Part shown: positions 16,843 through 28,050 of the stretch, piece after piece | Layout: each line of letters starts with the position of its first letter | Numbering within the stretch: position 1 is the first letter of the stretch | Assembly (NCBI GenBank): GCA_023251895.1 | Contig: JAHEXX010000004.1 | Span: forward strand, 1 to 42,085 | DNA: 42,085 nt | Reading direction: 5' to 3' | Source: a bacterium | GTDB taxonomy: Bacteria > Actinomycetota > UBA4738 > HRBIN12 | Program-made: the position numbers and the translations under genes | Notes under the pieces: model-generated | Databases searched by the model: none | Seen by the model: only the letters and a program-made list of their open reading frames with translations | What the model was told of the DNA's origin: nothing

Positions 16843-17889
16843 CTAGCGGAGCCAGGTCTTGGCGATGGCCTTGCTGAAGTGCCAGCCGTAGCGGAGCGAT
16901 TTCGGCTTCTTCGATACCCCGCCCCGGCGGGTCAGGAACGTGACCGGCACCTCCTTGACCCGGGCCTTCCGGCGGAGGGCCTCGATCGTGACCTCCGAGG
17001 TCCAGAACTGGTCCTGCACCAGCACGAGCTGCCGTAGGGTCTCCGCGCGAGTGGCCCGGTAGCCGCTGGAGATGTCGGTGACCCGCTGGCCGGTCAGGAT
17101 CGTGACCAGCCAGGAGAAGAAGTGGACGCCCATGTGGCGGATCGTGCTCTCCTTCTCGAAGGCCCCGAGCATCCGCGACCCGTTCACGTGGTCGGCCTCG
17201 CCATCGATGATGGGTTTCACCAAGACCGGCAGCTCCTCGGGGAGGTGCTGGCCATCGGCGTCGATCGACACGACGATGTCGGCGCCGAGCTTCATCGCGA
17301 TGTCGTACCCGACCCGCAGCGCCAGCCCGCCCCCGCGCCGGATCGGGAGCGACGCCGCCATCCCGCCGGCGGCTCGGGCCGCATCGGCGGTGCCGTCGTC
17401 GGAGCAGTCGTCGATCACGACCGGAACGACGTGGTGCCCGTCGATCTCCTTGGGCATCGCGTGGATCACCTCGCCCACGTTCTCGGCCTCGTTGTGGGCG
17501 GGCGAGACGACGACGATCCGCCTGCCTTCGGGAAGCTTCGCCGCCTCGTTCCAGTCGAACCGCTCGACGGCGAGCGCCTCCACCAACAGCCGGATGCTCC
17601 GCTCGTTCACGTCCGTGTATGACTGGCTCCGGATCACCAGAGCGAACAGCACGAGCACCGCGAACAGCAGCACGGCGGTGAGGCGCCCGCCGGTCCCGGG
17701 CTGGAAGTTGAACGTCTCGAACAGCGGGTTGAACAGCGACGGCGCGAGGGCGAGCATCACGACGACGACGGTGATGGCCGTCGAGATGATCAGGGTCAGC
17801 CGGCTGACCTGTCGCTTCCGGTACCGCGTGATCGCCCCGAGGAACAGCCCCGCGGCCAGGACGACCCCGAGGATGCGGAGTGCGATCAT
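16843..17889 (-). CDS. DUF2304-like membrane domain fused to GT2 glycosyltransferase (dolichyl-phosphate mannose synthase-like)
   Basis: N-terminal MIALRILGVVLAAGLFLGAITRYRKRQVSRLTLI (DUF2304-like); C-terminal IVVVSPAHNEAENVGEVI, DDCSDDGTAD, VVSIDADGQHLPEEL (DxD). Confidence 0.85.
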   Translation of the reverse strand: MIALRILGVVLAAGLFLGAITRYRKRQVSRLTLIISTAITVVVVMLALAPSLFNPLFETFNFQPGTGGRLTAVLLFAVLVLFALVIRSQSYTDVNERSIRLLVEALAVERFDWNEAAKLPEGRRIVVVSPAHNEAENVGEVIHAMPKEIDGHHVVPVVIDDCSDDGTADAARAAGGMAASLPIRRGGGLALRVGYDIAMKLGADIVVSIDADGQHLPEELPVLVKPIIDGEADHVNGSRMLGAFEKESTIRHMGVHFFSWLVTILTGQRVTDISSGYRATRAETLRQLVLVQDQFWTSEVTIEALRRKARVKEVPVTFLTRRGGVSKKPKSLRYGWHFSKAIAKTWLR

Positions 17890-17900
17890 CGGCGGCTCCG

Positions 17901-21113
<3,213 letters not shown>

Positions 21114-21117
<4 letters not shown>

Positions 21118-21155
21118 CCGAGGACCGCCGGGTCGCGCGGGACCGGGCTGCGCAT
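21114..21155 (-). CDS. Possible 13-aa leader peptide MRSPVPRDPAVLG
   Basis: ATG preceded by CTCGAAAGGAACACC (strong SD); stop TGA overlaps the GTG start of the downstream gene (GTGA). Confidence 0.35.
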
Positions 21156-21204
21156 GGTGTTCCTTTCGAGGTCGGCGCGGAGCGGGGGCCATTGTACTGA
21201 GGCC

Positions 21205-22455
21205 TTAGTTCGAGAGTTCCTCGAGCTCGTCGAGGACCCGGTCGACCTCCTGGGCCGTGTTGTAGTGGCAGAAACCGATCCGCACCGCGCCGCCCGAAGA
21301 GGCCAGGCCCAGCCGTTCCATGACCTCCCGGGCGTAGTAGTCGCCGTCCCACACGAAGATGCCGCGCTCGCCCAGGGCAGCGGCCGTGTCGGCCGGGTGC
21401 CGGTCGCCGACCCGCACGGCGAACGTCGGCGTTCGGCGGTCCATCTCGGCGGGGTGGTCGATGCCGTACAGACGGACCCGTGGCAACGAGGCCAGGCCCT
21501 GGAGGAACCGTTCCGACAGCCCGCGTTCGTAGGCGCCGATCGTCTCGAACGCCGCAGTCAGCAGGGAGCGCCGATCGTCCGAGGCGGCCGGGCCGAACGT
21601 TCGGCCGACGTCGGCCAGGTAGTCCACCGCCGCGATGAACCCGGCCAGGGCTTCGTGGCTCTGGGTCCCGGTCTCCCACCGGGCCGGCCCCTCGTCGGGG
21701 GCCGGCCGCACCTTGTACGGCCGCAACGTCGACAGCAGTTCCCTCCGGCCGAACAGCACCCCGAGATGTGGCCCGAAGAACTTGTACGGGGAGCAGACCA
21801 GGACGTCCGCTTCGATCGCCCGCACGTCGATCAGGCGGTGTTGCGCGAAGTGCACGGCGTCCATCACGACGACGGCCCCGGACTCGTGAGCCCTGCGCGA
21901 GATCTCCGCGGCAGGCGTGATGGTCCCGACGGCGTTCGACGCCAGGGTGAACGCCACGATCTTGGTTCGTTCCGACAGAGCGGCGTCGAGCGAGTGGAGA
22001 TCGAGCGTCACGTCCTGGTCGCGGATGTCTACGTGGCGGACCACGGCGCCGGTGTCCTCGGCGACGAGCAGCCACGGCGCGACGTTCGCGTCGTGGTCCA
22101 GGCGGGTGACCACGATCTCGTCCCCGGCCTTCAGCGTGCGAGCGATCGATCGCGTCACCGACAGGAGGAGCGTCGTGGCGTTCGGCCCGAACACGATCTC
22201 GTCGGGGCCGGCGCCGACGAAGTCTGCGCCGGCCCCGCGAGCGTCCTCGACGAGGCGGTCGGTTTCCCTGCTGGTCACGAAAGCCCCGTGCAGGTTCGCG
22301 TTGCTCGTTCGCAGGTACGAGCCCATGGCCCCGATCACGGTCTCGGGGACCTGGGACCCGCCGGGGGCGTCGGCGAACACGCATGGCCGGCCGTCCAGGG
22401 TCCGGGACAGTCCCGGGAACAGGGCCCGGAGGGCTGACGGGTCAGGGGCGTCCAT
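21205..22455 (-). CDS. Cysteine desulfurase-like class V aminotransferase (PLP)
   Basis: FPGLSRTLDGRPCVFADAPGGSQVP, MDAVHFAQHRLIDV, CSPYKFFGPHLGVLFGR (PLP Lys). Confidence 0.85.
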   Translation of the reverse strand: MDAPDPSALRALFPGLSRTLDGRPCVFADAPGGSQVPETVIGAMGSYLRTSNANLHGAFVTSRETDRLVEDARGAGADFVGAGPDEIVFGPNATTLLLSVTRSIARTLKAGDEIVVTRLDHDANVAPWLLVAEDTGAVVRHVDIRDQDVTLDLHSLDAALSERTKIVAFTLASNAVGTITPAAEISRRAHESGAVVVMDAVHFAQHRLIDVRAIEADVLVCSPYKFFGPHLGVLFGRRELLSTLRPYKVRPAPDEGPARWETGTQSHEALAGFIAAVDYLADVGRTFGPAASDDRRSLLTAAFETIGAYERGLSERFLQGLASLPRVRLYGIDHPAEMDRRTPTFAVRVGDRHPADTAAALGERGIFVWDGDYYAREVMERLGLASSGGAVRIGFCHYNTAQEVDRVLDELEELSN

Positions 22456-22506
22456 CGGTCGATACACTCCCGCACGGATCAACCCCCGACAACCCGGAGA
22501 GTAACC

Positions 22507-23337
22507 GTGCGTTTCGGATTGGACGTGGCACAGCACCAACTCCAGTGGTCCGAGATCCTCGAGAGGGTGCGCTTCGCCGAGGAGACCGGGTTCGAGGGGG
22601 CTTGGGTGTTCGATCACTTCAGCGCCCTGTACGGGGACCCCGACGGGCCGTGCCTGGAGGGGTGGACCCTGCTCGCCGGTCTCGCGGCCTACACGGTCTC
22701 GATCCGGCTCGGAACGCTCGTCACGGGCATCACCCACCGGCATCCGGCCGTGTTGGCGTCGCAGGCCGTCACGGTCGACCACATCTCCGACGGTCGCCTC
22801 GAGCTTGCGATCGGCGCCGCCTGGAACGACGAGGAACACGAGGAGCTGGGGATCCCGTTCCCCGACGCCGACGAGCGGATGGACCGGCTGGAAGAGTCGG
22901 TGCAGATCCTTCGGTCGCTCCTGACCCGGGACGACGTGACCTTCGAGGGGGATTACTACGAGCTGCGCAACGCCACCTACCGCCCCCGGCCGGTCCAGCA
23001 GCCCCACCCTCCGATCTGGATCGGGGGCACTGGCCGCCGGCGGCTCCTGCCGATCGCGGGTCGCCACGCCGACGTGTGGCACGGATGGGGGACCAGGGAC
23101 GAGCTCCGCACGATGTTCGAGATCCTCGACGAGGCCGCGGAGCAGGCCGGGCGCAACCCCCAGGACATCGCCCGAGCCTCCAGCCTGTCGATCTCGGAGC
23201 CCTGGGACCAGGTCCGGCGCGAGTTCGACGACCTGGCCGAGGTCGGGATCTCCTACCTCGTGGTGGAATGGCCGAGCGAGGGGTGGGGCCGGATCCAGGA
23301 GTTCGTGGAGAAGGTCTGGCCCGTGCTGCAGAGCTAA
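22507..23337 (+). CDS. LLM-class F420-dependent oxidoreductase
   Basis: MRFGLDVAQHQLQWSEILERVRFAEETGFEGAWVFDHF, LAIGAAWNDEEHEELGIPFP, PPIWIGGTGRRRLLPIAGRHADVWH. Confidence 0.88.
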   Translation: MRFGLDVAQHQLQWSEILERVRFAEETGFEGAWVFDHFSALYGDPDGPCLEGWTLLAGLAAYTVSIRLGTLVTGITHRHPAVLASQAVTVDHISDGRLELAIGAAWNDEEHEELGIPFPDADERMDRLEESVQILRSLLTRDDVTFEGDYYELRNATYRPRPVQQPHPPIWIGGTGRRRLLPIAGRHADVWHGWGTRDELRTMFEILDEAAEQAGRNPQDIARASSLSISEPWDQVRREFDDLAEVGISYLVVEWPSEGWGRIQEFVEKVWPVLQS

Positions 23338-23948
23338 TCGGCGACGTCCCAGCCGGGCGACAGCTCCGGCACCCGCCAGGAGGGATCGGGCCGCCAGTCC
23401 TGCCATGGTTCGTCGAACGGCGGCAGGCCGGTCTCCAGCCGAACGATCGCGCGCTGAGCCTCCTGGCGGATCGTGTGGGCATCGAGCTCGGTGATGCCGC
23501 CACGGCGAACCCACTCCTCCAGTTCCTCCTCGTCCTTCAGCCGCCACGAGCCGTCGGGCTGGACCTCGATGTCGAGCATGTGGTCCATGAAGTCGAACCC
23601 GATCGCGGTACGGGAGAGCGGGGTCTGGAGGTTGATGTACCAGCCGAGGAACGACCACTCGTCGTCCCAGTAGGCCAGCACCGCGTGCGAGACGTCCGGC
23701 CATGCGAACGACAACACGTGCTTGCGTTCCCAGACCCGGTCGCCGAGGGTCCACCGTTCCTCCGGCACGCGCATCCACCCGTGGCCGCCGGAGGCAACGG
23801 GACACTTCCAGCGGATCCCCGGGGGCACGTGGAACATCAGCCGGTCGTCGGCGTCCTCCACGACGGTGACGGCTCGGGCCGTCCAGATCCGGCCGCGCCA
23901 GATCTCGCGGAGCGTCACGGCATCGCCGGGCTTCCATCGGACCCACAT
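23334..23948 (-). CDS. DUF402 domain-containing protein
   Basis: MWVRWKPGDAVTLREIWRGRIWTARAVTVVEDADDRLMFHVPPGIRWKCP...WYINLQTPLSRTAIGFDFMDHMLDIEVQPDGSWRLKDEEEL. Confidence 0.8.
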   Translation of the reverse strand: MWVRWKPGDAVTLREIWRGRIWTARAVTVVEDADDRLMFHVPPGIRWKCPVASGGHGWMRVPEERWTLGDRVWERKHVLSFAWPDVSHAVLAYWDDEWSFLGWYINLQTPLSRTAIGFDFMDHMLDIEVQPDGSWRLKDEEELEEWVRRGGITELDAHTIRQEAQRAIVRLETGLPPFDEPWQDWRPDPSWRVPELSPGWDVAD

Positions 23949-23979
23949 GGATCGACGATACGACGGTGGGCTCCCGGCC

Positions 23980-24353
23980 ATGGACCTCGACGGCTTCCGA
24001 GCGTGGCTCGAGGGGTACTTCGGGGCATGGGCGTCGAACGAGCCGGAGCAGGTCGCGGCTCTGTTCGCCCGAGACGCGGTGTACTCATACGGGCCGTTCC
24101 GCGAGCCTACCCATGGGCGGGAGGCCATCGTGGCCGACTGGACGAGCGGCCCGCTGCGGACGACCTCCAATGCCGGTACGAGCCGTTGGCGGTGATGGGG
24201 GACCGAGGCATCGCGCACTGGAACGTTTCGTATCGGGAACCGGCAAGCGGTGGCCGGGTGGAGCTCGACGGCATCCTGTTGATCGACTTCGACCCGGAGG
24301 GACAGTGTACCGGGCACCGCGAGTGGTACGACCGGCACGAATACCCCGCCTGA
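23980..24353 (+). pseudogene. NTF2/SnoaL-like protein split by a frameshift
   Basis: Frame 1: MDLDGFRAWLEGYFGAWASNEPEQVAALFARDAVYSYGPFREPTHGREAIVADWTSG. Frame 3 continues DDLQCRYEPLAVMGDRGIAHWNVSYREPASGGRVELDGILLIDFDPEGQCTGHREWYDRHEYPA. Junction near 24145-24170. Confidence 0.7.
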
Positions 24354-24371
24354 CCTGGGCGATCCCCCATC

Positions 24372-24401
24372 TTGACGGGTGTCGGAGGGGAGGAGTACAG
24401 T
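24372..24401 (+). promoter_or_regulatory. Sigma-70-like promoter (-35 TTGACG 24372-24377, -10 TACAGT 24396-24401)
   Basis: 18-nt spacer, directly upstream of the SOS box. Confidence 0.5.
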
Positions 24402-24410
24402 CGCCTTCCT

Positions 24411-24428
24411 TTCGAACATACGTTCGAA
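24411..24428. promoter_or_regulatory. SOS (LexA) box TTCGAACATACGTTCGAA
   Basis: Perfect 7-bp dyad with 4-nt spacer; matches the actinobacterial TCGAAC-N4-GTTCGA consensus. Confidence 0.88.
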
Positions 24429-24449
24429 TCCGAGGAGGGGGAGTCGGAC

Positions 24450-24710
24450 GTGAGGCGGGCGGCGATGACCAAGCACTACGACGAGGAGGTGCGGGTCGAG
24501 AGGGACGCCGGCATGCCCTCGGCCTTCGAGTGGCGGGGCCGGCGGTACGAGGTCGCCGACGTGATCGGGCGGTGGCGGATCGAGGGCCGGTGGTGGGCCG
24601 ACGGTCGGGATCGCGAGTACTGGCGGGTGGAGGCTAAAGGCGGCGCGGTCTGGGATCTGTACCACGACCGCCTCCGCGACGCCTGGCACCTGGAGCGGCT
24701 GTGGGACTGA
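24450..24710 (+). CDS. DUF6504-like small protein, SOS regulated
   Basis: VRRAAMTKHYDEEVRVERDAGMPSAFEWRGRRYEVADVIGRWRIEGRWWADGRDREYWRVEAKGGAVWDLYHDRLRDAWHLERLWD; GTG start after GAGGAGGGGG. Confidence 0.72.
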   Translation: MRRAAMTKHYDEEVRVERDAGMPSAFEWRGRRYEVADVIGRWRIEGRWWADGRDREYWRVEAKGGAVWDLYHDRLRDAWHLERLWD

Positions 24711-24731
24711 GGCCCGCGTATCATCGCGCGC

Positions 24732-25835
24732 ATGGAACCGGTCGAAGCCGCTGCCCGCTTCGTCCGGGAGCAGGTGCGGCCGCACCTGGACGAGTGGGAA
24801 CGCGCGGCCCGGTACCCCCGTGAGGTCGTCCGAGGGTCGGGCCTGACGGGCCTGTTCTCACCGCGAGACGCGGGAGGGCTGGATCTCTCCTATCCGGAGG
24901 GCATGGCTGTGTTCGAGGAGCTCGGCCGGGGCGACGCCGCGCTGGCGTTCTCGTTATCGATGCACAACGCGGTGGCCGCCGCAGTGAGCGGGGCCGACGA
25001 CGACGACCTCCGGGGAGGGTGGGCCGCCCGGCTCGTGGCCGGCGAAGCCCTCGGCGGATTCTCGCTGACGGAGCCCCAGGCGGGCTCCGACGCCACCGCC
25101 ATCACGACCCGGGCGACGGAAGGGCCGGACGGCTGGCGGGTCACCGGGAGGAAGGCGTGGGTGTCGCTGGCCGGCGAGGCCGACCTGTTCCTGGTGGTGT
25201 GCAAGACGTCGGACGAACCCGGCCACCGCGACATCGCGATGCTCGCGGTGGAACGGGAGGGCGGCGGCGTGTCGTTCTCCGAGCTGTACCGGAAGGCATC
25301 GGCCGATTTCCTGCCGATCGCCGAGATGACGCTGGACGATGCGCCAGGGCGGATGCTCGCGCCGCCCGGCATGGGCCTGCGGGCGGCGCTCGCCGCGATC
25401 GATGTGGCCCGCTGCGATATCGCCGCCGTCGCCAACGGCCTCCTCGCCGAGGCCATCGACGTCGCGCTCGCCTACGGGAGCGAGCGGGAGGTGTTCGGGC
25501 AGCGAGTCGTTGACCACCAGGGGATCCAGTGGGCCCTTGCGGACGCGGCCACCGACCTGGAGGCGGGTCGGCTCCTGACCCGGCGGGCCGCCGAGCTCCT
25601 CGGAACGCCGGAAGGGTCCGTGGCGGTGGCACATGCCAAACGGTTCGGCCCCGACGCGGCCCTGCGCGCCGCCATCCTGTGCAGCGAGGTCCTCGGGGCG
25701 TACGGATGGTTGCACGACTACCCGCTGGCCCGGTTGATCGCGCTCGCGAAGATGCTGCAGGTGGTGGACGGCACCGCGGAGATCCAGCGGGTCGTGATCG
25801 CCAGGGACCTCCTCCGCCGAGCGCAGGGCCGGTAA
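24732..25835 (+). CDS. Acyl-CoA dehydrogenase family protein
   Basis: GGFSLTEPQAGSDATAITTRATEGPDGWRVTGRKAWVSLAGEADLFLV; FGQRVVDHQGIQWALADAATDLEAGRLL; YPLARLIALAKMLQVVDGTAEIQRVVIARDLL. Confidence 0.92.
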   Translation: MEPVEAAARFVREQVRPHLDEWERAARYPREVVRGSGLTGLFSPRDAGGLDLSYPEGMAVFEELGRGDAALAFSLSMHNAVAAAVSGADDDDLRGGWAARLVAGEALGGFSLTEPQAGSDATAITTRATEGPDGWRVTGRKAWVSLAGEADLFLVVCKTSDEPGHRDIAMLAVEREGGGVSFSELYRKASADFLPIAEMTLDDAPGRMLAPPGMGLRAALAAIDVARCDIAAVANGLLAEAIDVALAYGSEREVFGQRVVDHQGIQWALADAATDLEAGRLLTRRAAELLGTPEGSVAVAHAKRFGPDAALRAAILCSEVLGAYGWLHDYPLARLIALAKMLQVVDGTAEIQRVVIARDLLRRAQGR

Positions 25836-25892
25836 GCGCCACAGGCAGAGTGCCTCGCCCGTCGCGGCGGCCCGTTCTACACTCGCGCGAAG

Positions 25893-27995
25893 ATGCCGTC
25901 CGTGGCGGGCCTTTCCCCGATCGCCGTGCTCGTCCTCGGGGCATGGCTCGCGGTGCCGGGTCTCGGACTCACCCTCGCGCTGTTCGAGGGGTCCGAGGCG
26001 TCCCTTCCGACGCGCCTCGCGCTGGTGCTCCCCCTCGGGTATACGGCGGTCGTCCTGACCGGCTTGCCACTGGCCGTCGTTCATCTGTTCACGCGACCGG
26101 CCCTGATCGCAGCGTGGCTCGCAGCCGTCCTCGTCATCTGGACCGTGGCGCTTCGCCGGCGGTCGTCTCGCAGACCGGTACGGGGATGGACCAAGCGGGT
26201 CGCCGCCGCGCCGTGGGCTTATGCGACCGCCGTCGCGTTGTTCCTGTCGTACGCAGCGGGGCGATGGACGTTCGCCCCCGTGACGAACCTGGCGCCCACG
26301 ACACTCCGGTACTGGGCTGACGGCGTGGAGATCGCCGACGCCCACCGGATCCCTTCGACCACCCTTCAGTGGGGCCGTCTCCTGCCGCCCATCGTGAGCA
26401 AAGTGCTGTTGAGCGTGTTCCACGGGGGAACCAGTTTGCTGCTGGGGCGGGCTCCGCTCGCTCCCCTCGGCGCGGGCCTGTTCGTCGTGTCGGTTGGGAT
26501 TGCGCTGGTCATCTTCGGGCTGGCGCGGGAACTGGGGCTCCGGTACACCGCGCCCCTGGTGGTCCTGCTGCTCGTGGCGAACCGCGTGGTGGGTCGCCTG
26601 GACTTCACGAAGGATCTCGACTTCGCGCTGGCCGAGGACTGGGGGAAGCTGTTGGCGCTGGCCGCCGTCCTGCTCGCGGCGCGTGCCCTGCGGCCGAAGG
26701 AGATGGCGCCGGTTGCAGCCTCACCGGCTCCGGCCGTGTCGGCGGGGAGGGAGGTGGCCGCCGCGGGGGTGCTTCTGGGAGTGGCCTCGGGTACGCATCT
26801 GGTTGCCGCCGTCGTTGGACTCGCGTTCATCGGTGCGAACGCGGTCTCGCGGATGATCGTCCACCGGCGGTTCGCTCCCGCGTTCCGCACCGCCGGCTTC
26901 ATAGTGGCCGTTGCTGGGCTCCTCGGCGCGGCGGCCTTGCTCGGCTCCGGCGGCGATCTGGGGTTCCAGGGAGCGGCGGGCGACGCCGCCTACCAGCGCA
27001 TCGACACGCAGCTGGGACTCCCCGATGGAGTCGACCCCGTTCTCCTGCTGATCCACGAGGCGCACCTCGCCCAGGTGAAACCGGTCTCGTACGGGCCCGC
27101 CCAAGCCCTGCACGACTTCGGCGCAGAAGTGGCCGGTCGCGACCCGGAGGGAGGGCGACGGACCTCGGCGCTGGCGCTCGCGCTGCCGATCGCCGCGGCG
27201 GTCGCGGCCCTGATCGTCCTCCTCGTCTGGGGCGACCGAGAGCTGCGGGTGCTGGCCGTCACGGCTGCGTTGTTCGCCGTCACGCTGCTCTTGGTCGGTA
27301 TGGCGTTCTCCGTGCGCTACCACGTGTTCGCACTCGCCACGTTCGGGAACCGCAGGCTGTTCGCCTACGTGCTTCTGCCGTACGTCCTGCTGGGAGCGGG
27401 CGTCGTCGAACTGGTGCTGGATCGACTGCGGGAACGGCCAGAGCCGGACACCGGCAAGTCGGCGCCGGTCGTCGCGCTCGGACTCACGCTGGTGCTCGGC
27501 GCCGCGCTGCTCCCGCGGGCGGTGGCCCCACACGATCAACTGGTCCATCGGACAGACGAGGCCCGGACGCTGGCCTGGATCGGGGATCACGTGCCGTGCG
27601 AGGGCCGGGTGCTGGCCGACCGCCGGACGCTGGCCGCATTCGAGACCCTGTCCCACCGCGCCGGGGTGCTGGAGGGCATGGGCCCCCACATCCGCCCCGC
27701 GGTGCTGGCGCGGGCGCTGGCGGAGATGTTCCGGGCCCAGGGCTTCTTCGCGGATCCCACGAGCGGCCGGGACTACCTGCGGCAGCGAGGGGTGGCGGCC
27801 ATCGTGCTGACGATGGGCTACGAGTCGATGGGGGGCTGGCGGCGCGTGGCCGAGGTCGATCGAGACACGCTCGACGCCGTCCCATACCTGGAGCCCGCCT
27901 TCGAGACGGAAAGGACCGCCGTGTACCGAGTGGTGGGATTCCGGCCGAACCCAGCCCTGCCACCGGTCTCGACCCAGCCCGGATACCGCTGCTGA
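25893..27995 (+). CDS. Multi-pass membrane protein, GT-C-like
   Basis: 700 aa, numerous hydrophobic helices, hydrophilic C-terminal domain (LAWIGDHVPCEGRVLADRRTLAAFETLSHRAGVLEGMGPH). Confidence 0.6.
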   Translation: MPSVAGLSPIAVLVLGAWLAVPGLGLTLALFEGSEASLPTRLALVLPLGYTAVVLTGLPLAVVHLFTRPALIAAWLAAVLVIWTVALRRRSSRRPVRGWTKRVAAAPWAYATAVALFLSYAAGRWTFAPVTNLAPTTLRYWADGVEIADAHRIPSTTLQWGRLLPPIVSKVLLSVFHGGTSLLLGRAPLAPLGAGLFVVSVGIALVIFGLARELGLRYTAPLVVLLLVANRVVGRLDFTKDLDFALAEDWGKLLALAAVLLAARALRPKEMAPVAASPAPAVSAGREVAAAGVLLGVASGTHLVAAVVGLAFIGANAVSRMIVHRRFAPAFRTAGFIVAVAGLLGAAALLGSGGDLGFQGAAGDAAYQRIDTQLGLPDGVDPVLLLIHEAHLAQVKPVSYGPAQALHDFGAEVAGRDPEGGRRTSALALALPIAAAVAALIVLLVWGDRELRVLAVTAALFAVTLLLVGMAFSVRYHVFALATFGNRRLFAYVLLPYVLLGAGVVELVLDRLRERPEPDTGKSAPVVALGLTLVLGAALLPRAVAPHDQLVHRTDEARTLAWIGDHVPCEGRVLADRRTLAAFETLSHRAGVLEGMGPHIRPAVLARALAEMFRAQGFFADPTSGRDYLRQRGVAAIVLTMGYESMGGWRRVAEVDRDTLDAVPYLEPAFETERTAVYRVVGFRPNPALPPVSTQPGYRC

Positions 27996-28027
27996 CCTGC
28001 AGGTTCGCCTGCGTCGGAGAGCCGTCA

Positions 28028-28050
28028 TAGAATCGAACATGTGTTCGATT
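28028..28050 (+). promoter_or_regulatory. SOS (LexA) box AATCGAACATGTGTTCGATT (28031-28050) overlapping -10 TAGAAT (28028-28033) and the GTG start
   Basis: Perfect 8-bp dyad with 4-nt spacer. Confidence 0.88.
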
